Source: Clostridia bacterium
GTDB taxonomy: Bacteria > Bacillota > Clostridia > TANB77 > UBA1234
DNA length: 64,000 nt
Assembly (NCBI GenBank): GCA_017469545.1
Contig: JAFUGE010000006.1
Span: forward strand, 31,167 to 95,166
Direction: 5' to 3'
The number at the start of each line of letters is the position of its first letter. Positions within the stretch are counted from its first letter, which is position 1. Under the pieces are notes generated by a model. That model searched no databases. It saw nothing but the letters and a program-made list of their open reading frames with translations, and was not told the DNA's origin. The position numbers were made by a program, and so were the translations under genes. Shown piece after piece: positions 49,445 through 58,555 of the stretch.

Positions 49445-51418
49445 ATGTTCGGTAAGAATAAAAAGCAAAATAGCGAGTCTGCTGTGATTGATAGCGAATT
49501 GGTAGCACAAAACACAACAGAGGAAAGAAATCCTTTATTAGAGAATAAAAGTAATTTAAAAAATTTGCTTGCACCTTCAGGAATTGATACAAGCGATATT
49601 AATCATATAGGAATTGTGTCTAGCGTAACGCGTTATGCGAGAAGCCATTATATTTCAGGGCTTCCTAGAATGGCGACATTCCCTTACTTCTTAAGGGCAA
49701 TGTATGATTTTGGCGATGTAAATACTTCGGTATTTATTAATCCAATCAATGAGGCGGATTCGCAAAGCCAGTTAAACAAAGTTATTGTATCGCTAGAGTC
49801 TGAAAGATTAGTAGCGCAAAAGAGAGGCGATATCAACAGAGAAAGACTTGTGGAGGACCAAAGAATTGAAAATGAGAGAATTAGAGACGAGATTGCGGCA
49901 GGATTTAATAAGCTTTTCGAGGCTTCTGTCGTTTGTACGCTTTTCTCTTATGAATTGCCAGAACTTGACAAGATGTCGGAGCTTTTATCGATGGAGATGT
50001 CAAAGAACCTTATCAATGTCAAGACGGCTTGGGCAATCCAAGAGGAGGCTTTCAAATCGAATTTGCCTTATAACAGAAATTATATTACTAGAAAACATAC
50101 TTTTGATAGAGCTTCCATGGCTACGGTATTCCCATTTATCGCTTCAGAGGTTGGCCATCCAACGGGAATTCCAATAGGCTTTGATAAGCAAACAGGGCTT
50201 CCAATCCTATATAACAATTTCCATTCTTCACTTACAAATTATAACATGGTTATTTTCGGTAAGTCTGGTGCTGGTAAATCTGTTACGATTAAGACGATTA
50301 CCGCTCGTTCTTATGTGCTTATGGGAATTGAGAGCTTGGCGCTAGACGCCGAGGGCGAGTATAGCGTTGTGGCAGAGAGCTTGGGCGGTGTTAATGTTGT
50401 AATTAGCCCTACTTCTAAAACAGTCATTAACTTGTTCGACTTAGAGCCAGAAATTGTAAGAGACGAAATTACAGGTAAAGATAGAACTGTATTACACGTT
50501 GAGAATAAAGTAGAGGATGTAACAAACGTGCTTATCACAATGGCGAGAGGTAGTACAAGATCTGAGGAAGTAAATGAAATTACAAAGCAGATTATTGCTG
50601 AGACTGTGGGCGAGGAATATCAGGCTTTGGGTATTAATAGTAATCCAAACAGCTTGTACGACGACGACAAAGTAGAGCTTGGCAGTGGCTTAACCAGAAA
50701 GAAGAAAGATATGCCGACGATTGGCTCTTGGTACAAGAGACTTATGAGAAAAGCAGAAAACAATGACAACATCGACTATCAGTTCCATTTCAGTTATTTG
50801 ATTAAGGTTATGAAGCAATATGTAAGAGAGTTTGATGGCCAGATGGCTTACTTTGACGGTCAATCTACTTTCGAATTATTAGATGGTGTTCCATTTATTA
50901 ACTTGGATATTTCTCAATTGGAAGAAAAGTTTGCAAGACCACTTGCACAGCAAGTTTTGCTTTCTTGGATTTGGGAGAAATATGTTAAGAAGAATAGTGA
51001 AGATAGAACAAAAGCAAGACAAAAGAGAGTACTTGTCGACGAGGCGTGGATGCTTCTTCCATACCCAGAGGCAGTAGAATTCTTAAATACGATGGCAAGA
51101 CGTGCCAGAAAGAGAAATGTTTCACTTGCCGTTATTTCACAGAAGTTCCAAGACTTCTATGAGAATAAAGACGCACAAGCCGTACTTACTTCTTCTGATA
51201 CGAAGTTGTTCCTAGCACAGGATAAATCAGAGATTGAGTATTTGAAAGAAGTATTTAAGCTAAGTGAAGGCGAGGCAAATTACTTACTAACTTGTACGCG
51301 AGGCGAAGGCTTGTTTAAGGTTGGCAATGAGACGGCAATCCTTGAGATTAGGCCGACAGAAAGAGAGTTTAGCTTCATTGAGACGAACGTCAATAAGCTA
51401 GTGGAGCAAGGATTATAA
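49445..51418 (+). CDS. VirB4-family T4SS ATPase
   Basis: This 657-residue protein has an N-terminal CagE/TrbE-like domain (ISGLPRMATFPYFLRAMYDF) and an ATPase with Walker A VIFGKSGAGKSVTIK (about 279), Walker B RVLVDEAWMLL (about 530), LAVISQKFQDF and CTRGEGLFKVGNE. GATAGGAGGAATTACTT precedes the ATG. VirB4 powers assembly and substrate transfer and is the best single marker that the locus is T4SS-derived. The gene is complete. Confidence 0.92.
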   Translation: MFGKNKKQNSESAVIDSELVAQNTTEERNPLLENKSNLKNLLAPSGIDTSDINHIGIVSSVTRYARSHYISGLPRMATFPYFLRAMYDFGDVNTSVFINPINEADSQSQLNKVIVSLESERLVAQKRGDINRERLVEDQRIENERIRDEIAAGFNKLFEASVVCTLFSYELPELDKMSELLSMEMSKNLINVKTAWAIQEEAFKSNLPYNRNYITRKHTFDRASMATVFPFIASEVGHPTGIPIGFDKQTGLPILYNNFHSSLTNYNMVIFGKSGAGKSVTIKTITARSYVLMGIESLALDAEGEYSVVAESLGGVNVVISPTSKTVINLFDLEPEIVRDEITGKDRTVLHVENKVEDVTNVLITMARGSTRSEEVNEITKQIIAETVGEEYQALGINSNPNSLYDDDKVELGSGLTRKKKDMPTIGSWYKRLMRKAENNDNIDYQFHFSYLIKVMKQYVREFDGQMAYFDGQSTFELLDGVPFINLDISQLEEKFARPLAQQVLLSWIWEKYVKKNSEDRTKARQKRVLVDEAWMLLPYPEAVEFLNTMARRARKRNVSLAVISQKFQDFYENKDAQAVLTSSDTKLFLAQDKSEIEYLKEVFKLSEGEANYLLTCTRGEGLFKVGNETAILEIRPTEREFSFIETNVNKLVEQGL

Positions 51419-51440
51419 ATTTTGAAAGGAGGTATTACTA

Positions 51441-52703
51441 ATGAAAAAGATGCTATTATTATGCTTAACGCTGATATTCTTAGTAATATCTCCTGTTTGC
51501 GTTATGGCAGATACAACCCCAACGACAGACGATAAAACAGATTCCATTGAAGAACTTGGATTCCAAACAAGCCCATTTCAATGGACAATCACAGATTTAA
51601 ATTTGGCCGTGGGAGACTTCATTAATAACATGATAACAGAAATTGTGGGACAAAAAATCACGATACAGTCCTTAATTTTTAATGAAGTAGAAGCCGTAAA
51701 CGCTAACTTTTTTAGCAGTGGCACAGGCGGAAATTCGTCTGTACATAAAACAGTCAAAACGCAAGTAAATAAATGGTATGCCGTTTTTGAAACATTGGCG
51801 ATTGACGTTTATTTAGCGGGGCTTTTGGCGATTGGAATTAAGATGGTGCTTTCCGAAAGCACCTTAAGTCGTGCTGGGGCAAAAGATATTGCCAAGCAAT
51901 GGATTACAGGATTATTGATTTTATTCATGTTTAAATTCATTATGCAGTACGCATTTGAAATTAATGAAGATTTTGTTGGCGCGATTAAGAAGCAATTTGC
52001 ACTTGGTCAGCACGTAACAGGCACTTATATTGGAGACGACACAGAATATAGCAAGACTTCGTTTGAGTTTAGAAGCCCAGAGTATCGTTCGAAATATAGT
52101 GGAATTCTTTCCTTTGGGGGAGAGGCGCTTAACCAGGAATATGTAAGGCGATTAGGGGATTACAGAAGTTCTGCCGATATGATGCGAATTATGAGGGCAT
52201 ACGCTGGCATCAGCCACAGAATTATTTTCTGCATTATTTGGTTTGTTTTGCTATTCCAGCTCATTATCATGCTTGTGAAATATTACAAGAGATATTTTGT
52301 ATTGGCATTTTTAATTACCGTATTTCCATTAGTCACGATTGCTTATTTAATTGATGCCGTGAAAGGTAGACAGTGTCAAGCTTTTAGAGCTTGGTGCACT
52401 GAGTTTTTTGTCAATGTTTTTACGCAGTCGGTACACGCTATTATCTATGCCATCATTGCTTCTGTATGTATCAAACAAGTACAAAATGAAATGGCCGAAA
52501 GCGCTAATATGAACTGGATTATCATTATTGTTGCGATTAACTTCCTATTCCAAGGCGAGAAGATAGTAAGAAAAGTACTTGGTGCAGACGGCGCAAATTC
52601 AGATAGAGGTATTGGAGAATCAGCAAAAGCCGGAAGAGGCGGAATGGCTAGAGCACGTCAAAACTTTAAAAAGATTGGCGGAATGTTTAGAGGAAGAGAT
52701 TAG
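51441..52703 (+). CDS. VirB6/TrbL-like protein 1 (short form)
   Basis: This 420-residue protein has a signal peptide (LLLCLTLIFLVISPVCVMA) and a short exported stretch, then NLAVGDFINNMITEIVGQ and ITIQSLIFNEVEA, the block shared by all five paralogues. The core has about 6 helices, with YYKRYFVLAFLITVFPLVTI, YLIDAVKGRQCQAFRAWCTE, FFVNVFTQSVHAIIY and INFLFQGEKIVRKVLG. A Gly/Arg-rich tail ends it. AAAGGAGGTATTACTA precedes the ATG. VirB6-like proteins form the inner-membrane channel. This is the minimal version of the paralogue set. Confidence 0.85.
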   Translation: MKKMLLLCLTLIFLVISPVCVMADTTPTTDDKTDSIEELGFQTSPFQWTITDLNLAVGDFINNMITEIVGQKITIQSLIFNEVEAVNANFFSSGTGGNSSVHKTVKTQVNKWYAVFETLAIDVYLAGLLAIGIKMVLSESTLSRAGAKDIAKQWITGLLILFMFKFIMQYAFEINEDFVGAIKKQFALGQHVTGTYIGDDTEYSKTSFEFRSPEYRSKYSGILSFGGEALNQEYVRRLGDYRSSADMMRIMRAYAGISHRIIFCIIWFVLLFQLIIMLVKYYKRYFVLAFLITVFPLVTIAYLIDAVKGRQCQAFRAWCTEFFVNVFTQSVHAIIYAIIASVCIKQVQNEMAESANMNWIIIIVAINFLFQGEKIVRKVLGADGANSDRGIGESAKAGRGGMARARQNFKKIGGMFRGRD

Positions 52704-52780
52704 TATTTATCCTTGTGGGTGGTCAAAATCACGGCTGCCCATGAGGAATCAATGTACGAAGAGAAAGGAGGAAAAGAAAG

Positions 52781-55093
52781 ATGCATAAGACAAATTATTT
52801 AAAAAGAATGATGTCAATATTGCTTGTTTGTGTTATGCTGTTTTCTTTTACTCCTTTGGCTTTAGCGGATGTAAGTGCGGATGCACAGGCACTGGCGGAA
52901 AAAATTTCGCAGGGCATTACGTTTGTGGATTATTATAAGGAAAAAAAGCTTGAGTATTCAGGAGACATGTCAAAGGAGTCAAATACTTTTGCAAAATTAC
53001 CTGAATTATCAGAAGAAAGTGGATTTGTTTATGATAACAACACACTAAAATATAAGGACGAAAGTGGAGATTTGCATGATGTACGTTTGGAAATTAGTGT
53101 TAACAATAAAACAGTCAATGCTTCTTCTGGAGCAGTATTGTTAGAGCAAAATAGAAATGAAGGATTAATCCCGATTATTCAGACGGTAGATTACACCAGT
53201 GAAGAAGGAATTAATACATATGCAGGCAAGCAACTAGACGTTAAAGTTACTGTTTATGACGACGTTACAGGAAACACTTCTATTGCAACAGGCAGTGCGA
53301 ATAAAGAAAAAATCGCAGATGGAGATATTCGCTCAGAGAATGTAACAAGCAATTCGTCTTGGTTACAAGATCTTAAAGAGTTCCTTTTTGCGCCGGTGAC
53401 ACTTGGACTTAGACTACTCGAAGAACTATTAACAAGTCTTCTATTATCTCTTGGTGATGGCATATTGGTGCAGGTTTCTAATGCGATTGGCCAACCGGTT
53501 GATATTGAAAGTGTTATTTATGGTGATGTTGCAAAAGTTAGTATCGATTTTTGGGGCGGCGGCGGAGAAGTGGCTGCTTCCATGACGGGAGTGGTAGAGA
53601 CTTGGTATGGCGCTTTTAGAACGATAGCAATCGGCGTATATATTATGATTTTGCTAGTAATTGGCATAAAAATTACATTCTCAAGTACTGGTTCTGGAAG
53701 AGCAAAATACCAAATGCTATTGAAAGACTGGGTAATAGGCGTGGCACTATTATTCCTATTCCCTTACGTAATGAAAATAGCGGTAGATTTGAATACTTCC
53801 TTGGTAAGACAAATTGGCGGTGCCTCAGGAGCAATTGGAGCACAAACAGAAGAGACAACACAGGCTCTCAACGACTTAAATAGTATGGGAGTTGCAAATT
53901 GGTTTGGGGGGGACGCCATTGTGGAAGTACTCCAAACAGCAAAGGGAAAGACATTTCCACCAACAGCAGCAGATGGCATGATGTATATTCGCTATTTAGC
54001 AGGCCAGCAAAAGAGAATTCCATTAACGATAGTATATTTAATTATGCTATTCCAAACTTGTGTTATCATATTCGTATATTATAAGAGGGCATTCATGACA
54101 GCCTTTTTGATTACGATTTTCCCATTAGTGGCAATCTCGTATACTGTAGATAAGCTAGGAGGAGGAGTAACAAGGACGCATGCTTTTGGTAACTGGGTAA
54201 AAGAGTTCATGCTAAATGTCTTTATGCAATCATTCCATGCTGCGACGTACGTAGTAATTGTAAATGTAGGAATCAGTGCTTTTCAAGGAAGCGGAAACTG
54301 GTTTTTCTTGGTTATTTGTACTACATTCCTATTCCAAGGCGAAAGAATTTTGAGAAAGATATTTAACTTAGGTTCAGGATTTGGAACTATGAGAGACCTT
54401 GGCGAGACAGGACTTGCTGCTTGGGGCGTTGCAAGAGCGTTTGCAAATAGATCTAGCAGAAAGACTCCAGAGGAGAGAGCGACGGAGAGTGACGACGACG
54501 ATAGTGATAGTGACGACGCAAGCGATATGCCAGAGGTTCCTCACGTACCAAATATACAGGCTACTCCAGGGGCACAAAGCAATTTGCAGGCAATTAATGC
54601 AGGTGGTAAGCCAAGTGTCAATCCGCAAATGGCCAAATTATCTGGTGCACAGGCTGTCACTTCTAGCATTGCAAGCGGAGTGAGAGAATCGAGAGGCAGA
54701 AGAATGCTTACAAGTGCTGCGGGAGCTCTTGGTGGGGCAATGGGCGCAACGCTTGGCGCAACATATAAACTTGCATCTGGCGCAAAGATTGACGATGTAG
54801 CGGTTGCAGCTACTGGAGGATGGGCTGTAGGAAAGTCGGCAGGCAAGTTCTTTGTGGCGAAACCAATTAACGGAATTTCGAATGCATTTGCCGGCAGAAG
54901 ATATAAGAAGGCAGTATTAAATGGAGAGTATGATAAGGAATTGCAGGATGCTGGAATTGATTTGAGCTCTATGGAAGCTAAGACAGCTGATTTAATAAGA
55001 CAAGCTTTGGCAGAGCAAACAAGTGCTGCAATCAGACGTGGCGAGAAAGTGGGAGAATACAAATTCCAAAAATCGATCAATAAGAATAAATAG
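52781..55093 (+). CDS. VirB6/TrbL-like protein 2
   Basis: This 770-residue protein has a signal peptide (MMSILLVCVMLFSFTPLALA), a ~180-residue exported domain, the shared block SLGDGILVQVSNAIGQPVDI/ESVIYGDVAK, the core (YYKRAFMTAFLITIFPLVAI, HAFGNWVKEFMLNVFMQSFH, FLFQGERILRKIFNLG), an Asp/Ser stretch (ESDDDDSDSDDASD) and a C-terminal Ala/Gly-rich region (SAAGALGGAMGATLGATYK). GAAAGGAGGAAAAGAAAG precedes the ATG. The cytosolic tail could bind substrates or the ATPase. Confidence 0.83.
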   Translation: MHKTNYLKRMMSILLVCVMLFSFTPLALADVSADAQALAEKISQGITFVDYYKEKKLEYSGDMSKESNTFAKLPELSEESGFVYDNNTLKYKDESGDLHDVRLEISVNNKTVNASSGAVLLEQNRNEGLIPIIQTVDYTSEEGINTYAGKQLDVKVTVYDDVTGNTSIATGSANKEKIADGDIRSENVTSNSSWLQDLKEFLFAPVTLGLRLLEELLTSLLLSLGDGILVQVSNAIGQPVDIESVIYGDVAKVSIDFWGGGGEVAASMTGVVETWYGAFRTIAIGVYIMILLVIGIKITFSSTGSGRAKYQMLLKDWVIGVALLFLFPYVMKIAVDLNTSLVRQIGGASGAIGAQTEETTQALNDLNSMGVANWFGGDAIVEVLQTAKGKTFPPTAADGMMYIRYLAGQQKRIPLTIVYLIMLFQTCVIIFVYYKRAFMTAFLITIFPLVAISYTVDKLGGGVTRTHAFGNWVKEFMLNVFMQSFHAATYVVIVNVGISAFQGSGNWFFLVICTTFLFQGERILRKIFNLGSGFGTMRDLGETGLAAWGVARAFANRSSRKTPEERATESDDDDSDSDDASDMPEVPHVPNIQATPGAQSNLQAINAGGKPSVNPQMAKLSGAQAVTSSIASGVRESRGRRMLTSAAGALGGAMGATLGATYKLASGAKIDDVAVAATGGWAVGKSAGKFFVAKPINGISNAFAGRRYKKAVLNGEYDKELQDAGIDLSSMEAKTADLIRQALAEQTSAAIRRGEKVGEYKFQKSINKNK

Positions 55094-55096
55094 CCC

Positions 55097-55123
55097 TGTA
55101 GGGGCAGCGTACCACGCTGCCCG
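55097..55123 (+). repeat. Dispersed palindromic repeat, copy 6
   Basis: TGTAGGGGCAGCGTACCACG then CTGCCCG, identical to copy 2. It sits 3 bases after the VirB6-like 2 stop, within the operon. Confidence 0.85.
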
Positions 55124-55146
55124 CAATGGAGAAAGGAGGTGGCGAT

Positions 55147-58100
55147 ATGAATCGCAAAAATTTAATCATGTTAATACTGATAGCTGTCATGTCGCTATCT
55201 CTAAGTAGTGTAGCGAATGCGAATATTAGCGATGGAGCAGACACAATTACTTCTAATGAATTAGATACTACGCCTAAAGTTGCTGTTGACGAAGAGGGCA
55301 ATAACATGATAGCGCTAGACAAAACAGATCCTTATACTGTTACGGCTACGGTTACCATTGAAGTAGATGTAACCGAAATATTCCAACAAGATGGCAACAA
55401 TAATAATGTGGATGTGGATTATCGATATAATAGAATTGAGTTCCGTGAAGGCGTTGACTACTACACAAATGGAAAAATATTGTTATTTGTGTCAAAACAT
55501 ATGCAGAATGGTACTGGCTCTACTTATGAAGAACAATTAAACATCACGGAAGATGCGATACGTTTTGAAACAGACCCTTCAACAGGAAAAACATTAGCAT
55601 ATATTACCGTCGAATATGATGTAGAAAGTGAGAATGAAGAAGAGTATGTCGACGGATTAACAATTGATTATAGACGACAAATACATGACGATAATACTGG
55701 CGGATGGAATACGGAAGATATTGTATCTTCTAAAGTAGATTTGAAAGAAGCAGTGAATAATGCTGGGGGATATGCCGATCCGGAAAATGCAGATCCAAGT
55801 GGTATGATTGGAGGATCTACGGCTAATGGCTCTGTAGAAAAACCATTTAAAATCACGATTGCAGAAAGTACACCGCCAGGAGTTTGTGTCATACACTATA
55901 AGGATTTACCATTTTATTTTTGCTTAGATGGAGGAAAGGAAGGAACCTATTTATTAGAACTAGACGAGCAGGAAAAGACAGTCACATTTTTATGGAATAG
56001 TACGTCGAAAAACGTAGGATATATTCCAGAGCATAATTCCAATTCGGAAACATATGACCAAACTGGTGTAACACCTCTAAATATTTCTTCAATGACCTCT
56101 GCGGAAACAGTTCCGACATTTTTAATAAAAGAATATAGTACTAGACTGCTTGATCAACACGCAATAAAAGGATATAAATTAAAAAATGGATTTGCTAATG
56201 CTAGAACGTCCATTGCAAGTTTTATTCAGAAACCTAATGCCTATGTATTTGTAAATAGAACACAAAAATATAGAGATAGTCATGGAACTCTTAAAGAAAA
56301 CGACGTAATATATGAATTTGCTTTAGAGCCTAACGACGAGAAGGCTGGATGGCTTGAGTCAATGATTACTAGATTTTTGGCTGATATTGGTGATAAACTT
56401 TTAACATTAATGCAAAAATATCTTGGAGCAAACCTAACAATTGATGGCATTATCTTTAATGAGTATGAGCCGACAGTAATTGATTTAGAAGGCAATAGAG
56501 GAGTACTAGGACAGATAAGTGGAACCATTAATACACTGTTTACCAATTTCCAGACAATTGCGGGAGGAATCTACTTAGCACTAATCCTGTATGTTGGAAT
56601 TAGAATATTGATGGACGTAGGAACAGGCGGACAAGCGCGATACAGACAGCATATAACGAATTTGGTTGTGGGACTAGTATTATTGTTTGTTGGTCCAATG
56701 TTTTTCAAGTATGTGCCAACCATTACGAATGAGATAATACAAAGAATGGCTAGCTCGAAACAGCCAGCTTATACATATTACAACATTGACGAGGAAAAAC
56801 TTAAAAAATGGGGATTTGACGAAGCAACAATTGAAGAGTTGCTAGGTACTTCTGGTGAGGATACAAGAACAGTATGGGTAGAAGCCTTGACAGGTAAGAG
56901 AGACGACTTGTTAAATGCAATGCCTGATTTGGAGGAAAAATCCGAAGAATATAATGCACTTGCGACACAAATAGCACAAGATATACATGCTAATTATAAC
57001 GACCCTGACGACGAGGCAGCACCGGTTGCGGCAATTATGGGATTGGTAACGTCGTATGTGGATGGTAGAGTTTCGAGAGATACAGAAATAGATAGACAGA
57101 GCTTTAATAATTTATTTGGAACGTTATTTAATGAAAACGGAGATAGGGTTTATCAGTATGCGGAGGCATACTATCATGTACAAAATACTAGAAAAATAAT
57201 AGATACATTAAACGAAGTGATTCCTGCACTTGAAAAGGACGTCATGGGAGAAATGAGAATGCTAGCTGGACAAACAGGACGTTTTGCTTATGCATTAGTA
57301 TGGTACATCCTATTTTTCCAAATGATTATTCTACTATGTATGTATTATAAAAGAGTAATAGTAATGGCAATTTTACTTATCATTTATCCATTGGCGGCCA
57401 TGACTTACCCATTAGACAAGGTAAAAGATGGCAAGGCACAATCACTAGAGACTTGGTATAAAGAATTTACAGTCAATATCCTTGTGCAGATAGCACATGC
57501 TGTGGTATATGTGGTATTGGTAGAAGCGGGAAGAAACATTTATGTGGCGAATAGTAATAACTGGTTATTCTTCTTGCTTGCAATATTATTCTTATTCCCA
57601 GCAGAGAGACTTCTAAGAGCCATCTTTGGATTAAAGGGAAGCACAATTAATAACTTACAAGCTAATGTTGCCGGCAGTGTGGCTGGAGTGGCTACCGCGG
57701 TTAGTGTTGGTAGAAATACGGCAAGAATGGTTAACCAAAAGGTAGGCATTACACAAGGCGGAAAAGACGCGAAGGCGAAAGAACAGAAGAAGCAACAAGA
57801 TGCTAAGGATGCAAGAGATAAGAAAGATAGACAAGCACAAGCTAGGGCTGACCAAAAGCATAGACAAAGACAGACTAAGGCCCTTGCTAGAAGAAGAGCA
57901 ATGGCTGTTAAGGCTAATATGAGTGCAGCAAGAAAAGCGGCATACGGCGTCATGAATACGGCCGCGCAGGCAAGAGATATTGCTTATAAAGCTGGCAATG
58001 CTGGTAGAACACTAAGAGGACAATATAGAAGATTGCAAGATTCAAGAGCTGCAAGCTTTGCAAGAGGAGCATGGAAAGTTGCACGTAGTGGCGCTGGAAT

Positions 58101-58503
58101 TGCTTATGGTGCAAGTAGGTTTGTAACAGAGGCTGGCAAAGGCGGCGGATTAGGCGCAGCGTATACGACTGGAACAATGGAAGGACGTTTGATTGGCGGA
58201 TTTAAGAAATATAATGCTACTCCTTCGGCAATTGATAACAGGATTAATCGTTCTGGTGCAGCTGGAAGTGGAAGTGCAGCGGCAAGTAGCAGTGCTGGTG
58301 GCTCTACGACTGGCGGATATACTTCTTCTGGTGGTACGACTTACAGGAGCCCTGGAAGCGGCAGTAGTACAGGCGGCTTGTCAGGAGGTAGTAGTTCTGG
58401 CGGAGGCAATACTAGAATTAATACGAGAGTGACACAAAATACGCAAATCAATGGTGGCAACAGTAATAATAACAATTCGAATGGTAATGGCGGAAGTCAT
58501 TAG
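55147..58503 (+). CDS. VirB6/TrbL-like protein 3
   Basis: This 1118-residue protein has a signal peptide (MLILIAVMSLSLSSVANA), a ~400-residue exported beta-rich domain (about 25-420), the shared block FLADIGDKLLTLMQKYLGAN/LTIDGIIFNEYEP, the core (YYKRVIVMAILLIIYPLAAM, TYPLDKVKDGKAQSLETWYK, FLFPAERLLRAIFGLKG), a Lys/Arg-rich coiled coil (about 880-960) and a Gly/Ser/Asn-rich end (SSGGTTYRSPGSGSSTGG). AAAGGAGGTGGCGAT sets the ATG at 55147. The exported domain suggests a surface or receptor-like function. Confidence 0.83.
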   Translation: MNRKNLIMLILIAVMSLSLSSVANANISDGADTITSNELDTTPKVAVDEEGNNMIALDKTDPYTVTATVTIEVDVTEIFQQDGNNNNVDVDYRYNRIEFREGVDYYTNGKILLFVSKHMQNGTGSTYEEQLNITEDAIRFETDPSTGKTLAYITVEYDVESENEEEYVDGLTIDYRRQIHDDNTGGWNTEDIVSSKVDLKEAVNNAGGYADPENADPSGMIGGSTANGSVEKPFKITIAESTPPGVCVIHYKDLPFYFCLDGGKEGTYLLELDEQEKTVTFLWNSTSKNVGYIPEHNSNSETYDQTGVTPLNISSMTSAETVPTFLIKEYSTRLLDQHAIKGYKLKNGFANARTSIASFIQKPNAYVFVNRTQKYRDSHGTLKENDVIYEFALEPNDEKAGWLESMITRFLADIGDKLLTLMQKYLGANLTIDGIIFNEYEPTVIDLEGNRGVLGQISGTINTLFTNFQTIAGGIYLALILYVGIRILMDVGTGGQARYRQHITNLVVGLVLLFVGPMFFKYVPTITNEIIQRMASSKQPAYTYYNIDEEKLKKWGFDEATIEELLGTSGEDTRTVWVEALTGKRDDLLNAMPDLEEKSEEYNALATQIAQDIHANYNDPDDEAAPVAAIMGLVTSYVDGRVSRDTEIDRQSFNNLFGTLFNENGDRVYQYAEAYYHVQNTRKIIDTLNEVIPALEKDVMGEMRMLAGQTGRFAYALVWYILFFQMIILLCMYYKRVIVMAILLIIYPLAAMTYPLDKVKDGKAQSLETWYKEFTVNILVQIAHAVVYVVLVEAGRNIYVANSNNWLFFLLAILFLFPAERLLRAIFGLKGSTINNLQANVAGSVAGVATAVSVGRNTARMVNQKVGITQGGKDAKAKEQKKQQDAKDARDKKDRQAQARADQKHRQRQTKALARRRAMAVKANMSAARKAAYGVMNTAAQARDIAYKAGNAGRTLRGQYRRLQDSRAASFARGAWKVARSGAGIAYGASRFVTEAGKGGGLGAAYTTGTMEGRLIGGFKKYNATPSAIDNRINRSGAAGSGSAAASSSAGGSTTGGYTSSGGTTYRSPGSGSSTGGLSGGSSSGGGNTRINTRVTQNTQINGGNSNNNNSNGNGGSH

Positions 58504-58555
58504 TGAAAAGTGAAGAGGACAAAATTTGCTTCACAAATTATGAAAGGAGGGCACT

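Noticed and set aside
52704..52780. Possible seventh palindromic repeat near 52718
   Set aside because: Only GGGTGG and GCTGCCC resemble the family and pairing is poor; kept out of the feature list.
57540..57953. Minus-strand frame over VirB6-like 3
   Set aside because: Antisense of the Lys/Ala-rich coiled coil; no ribosome site.
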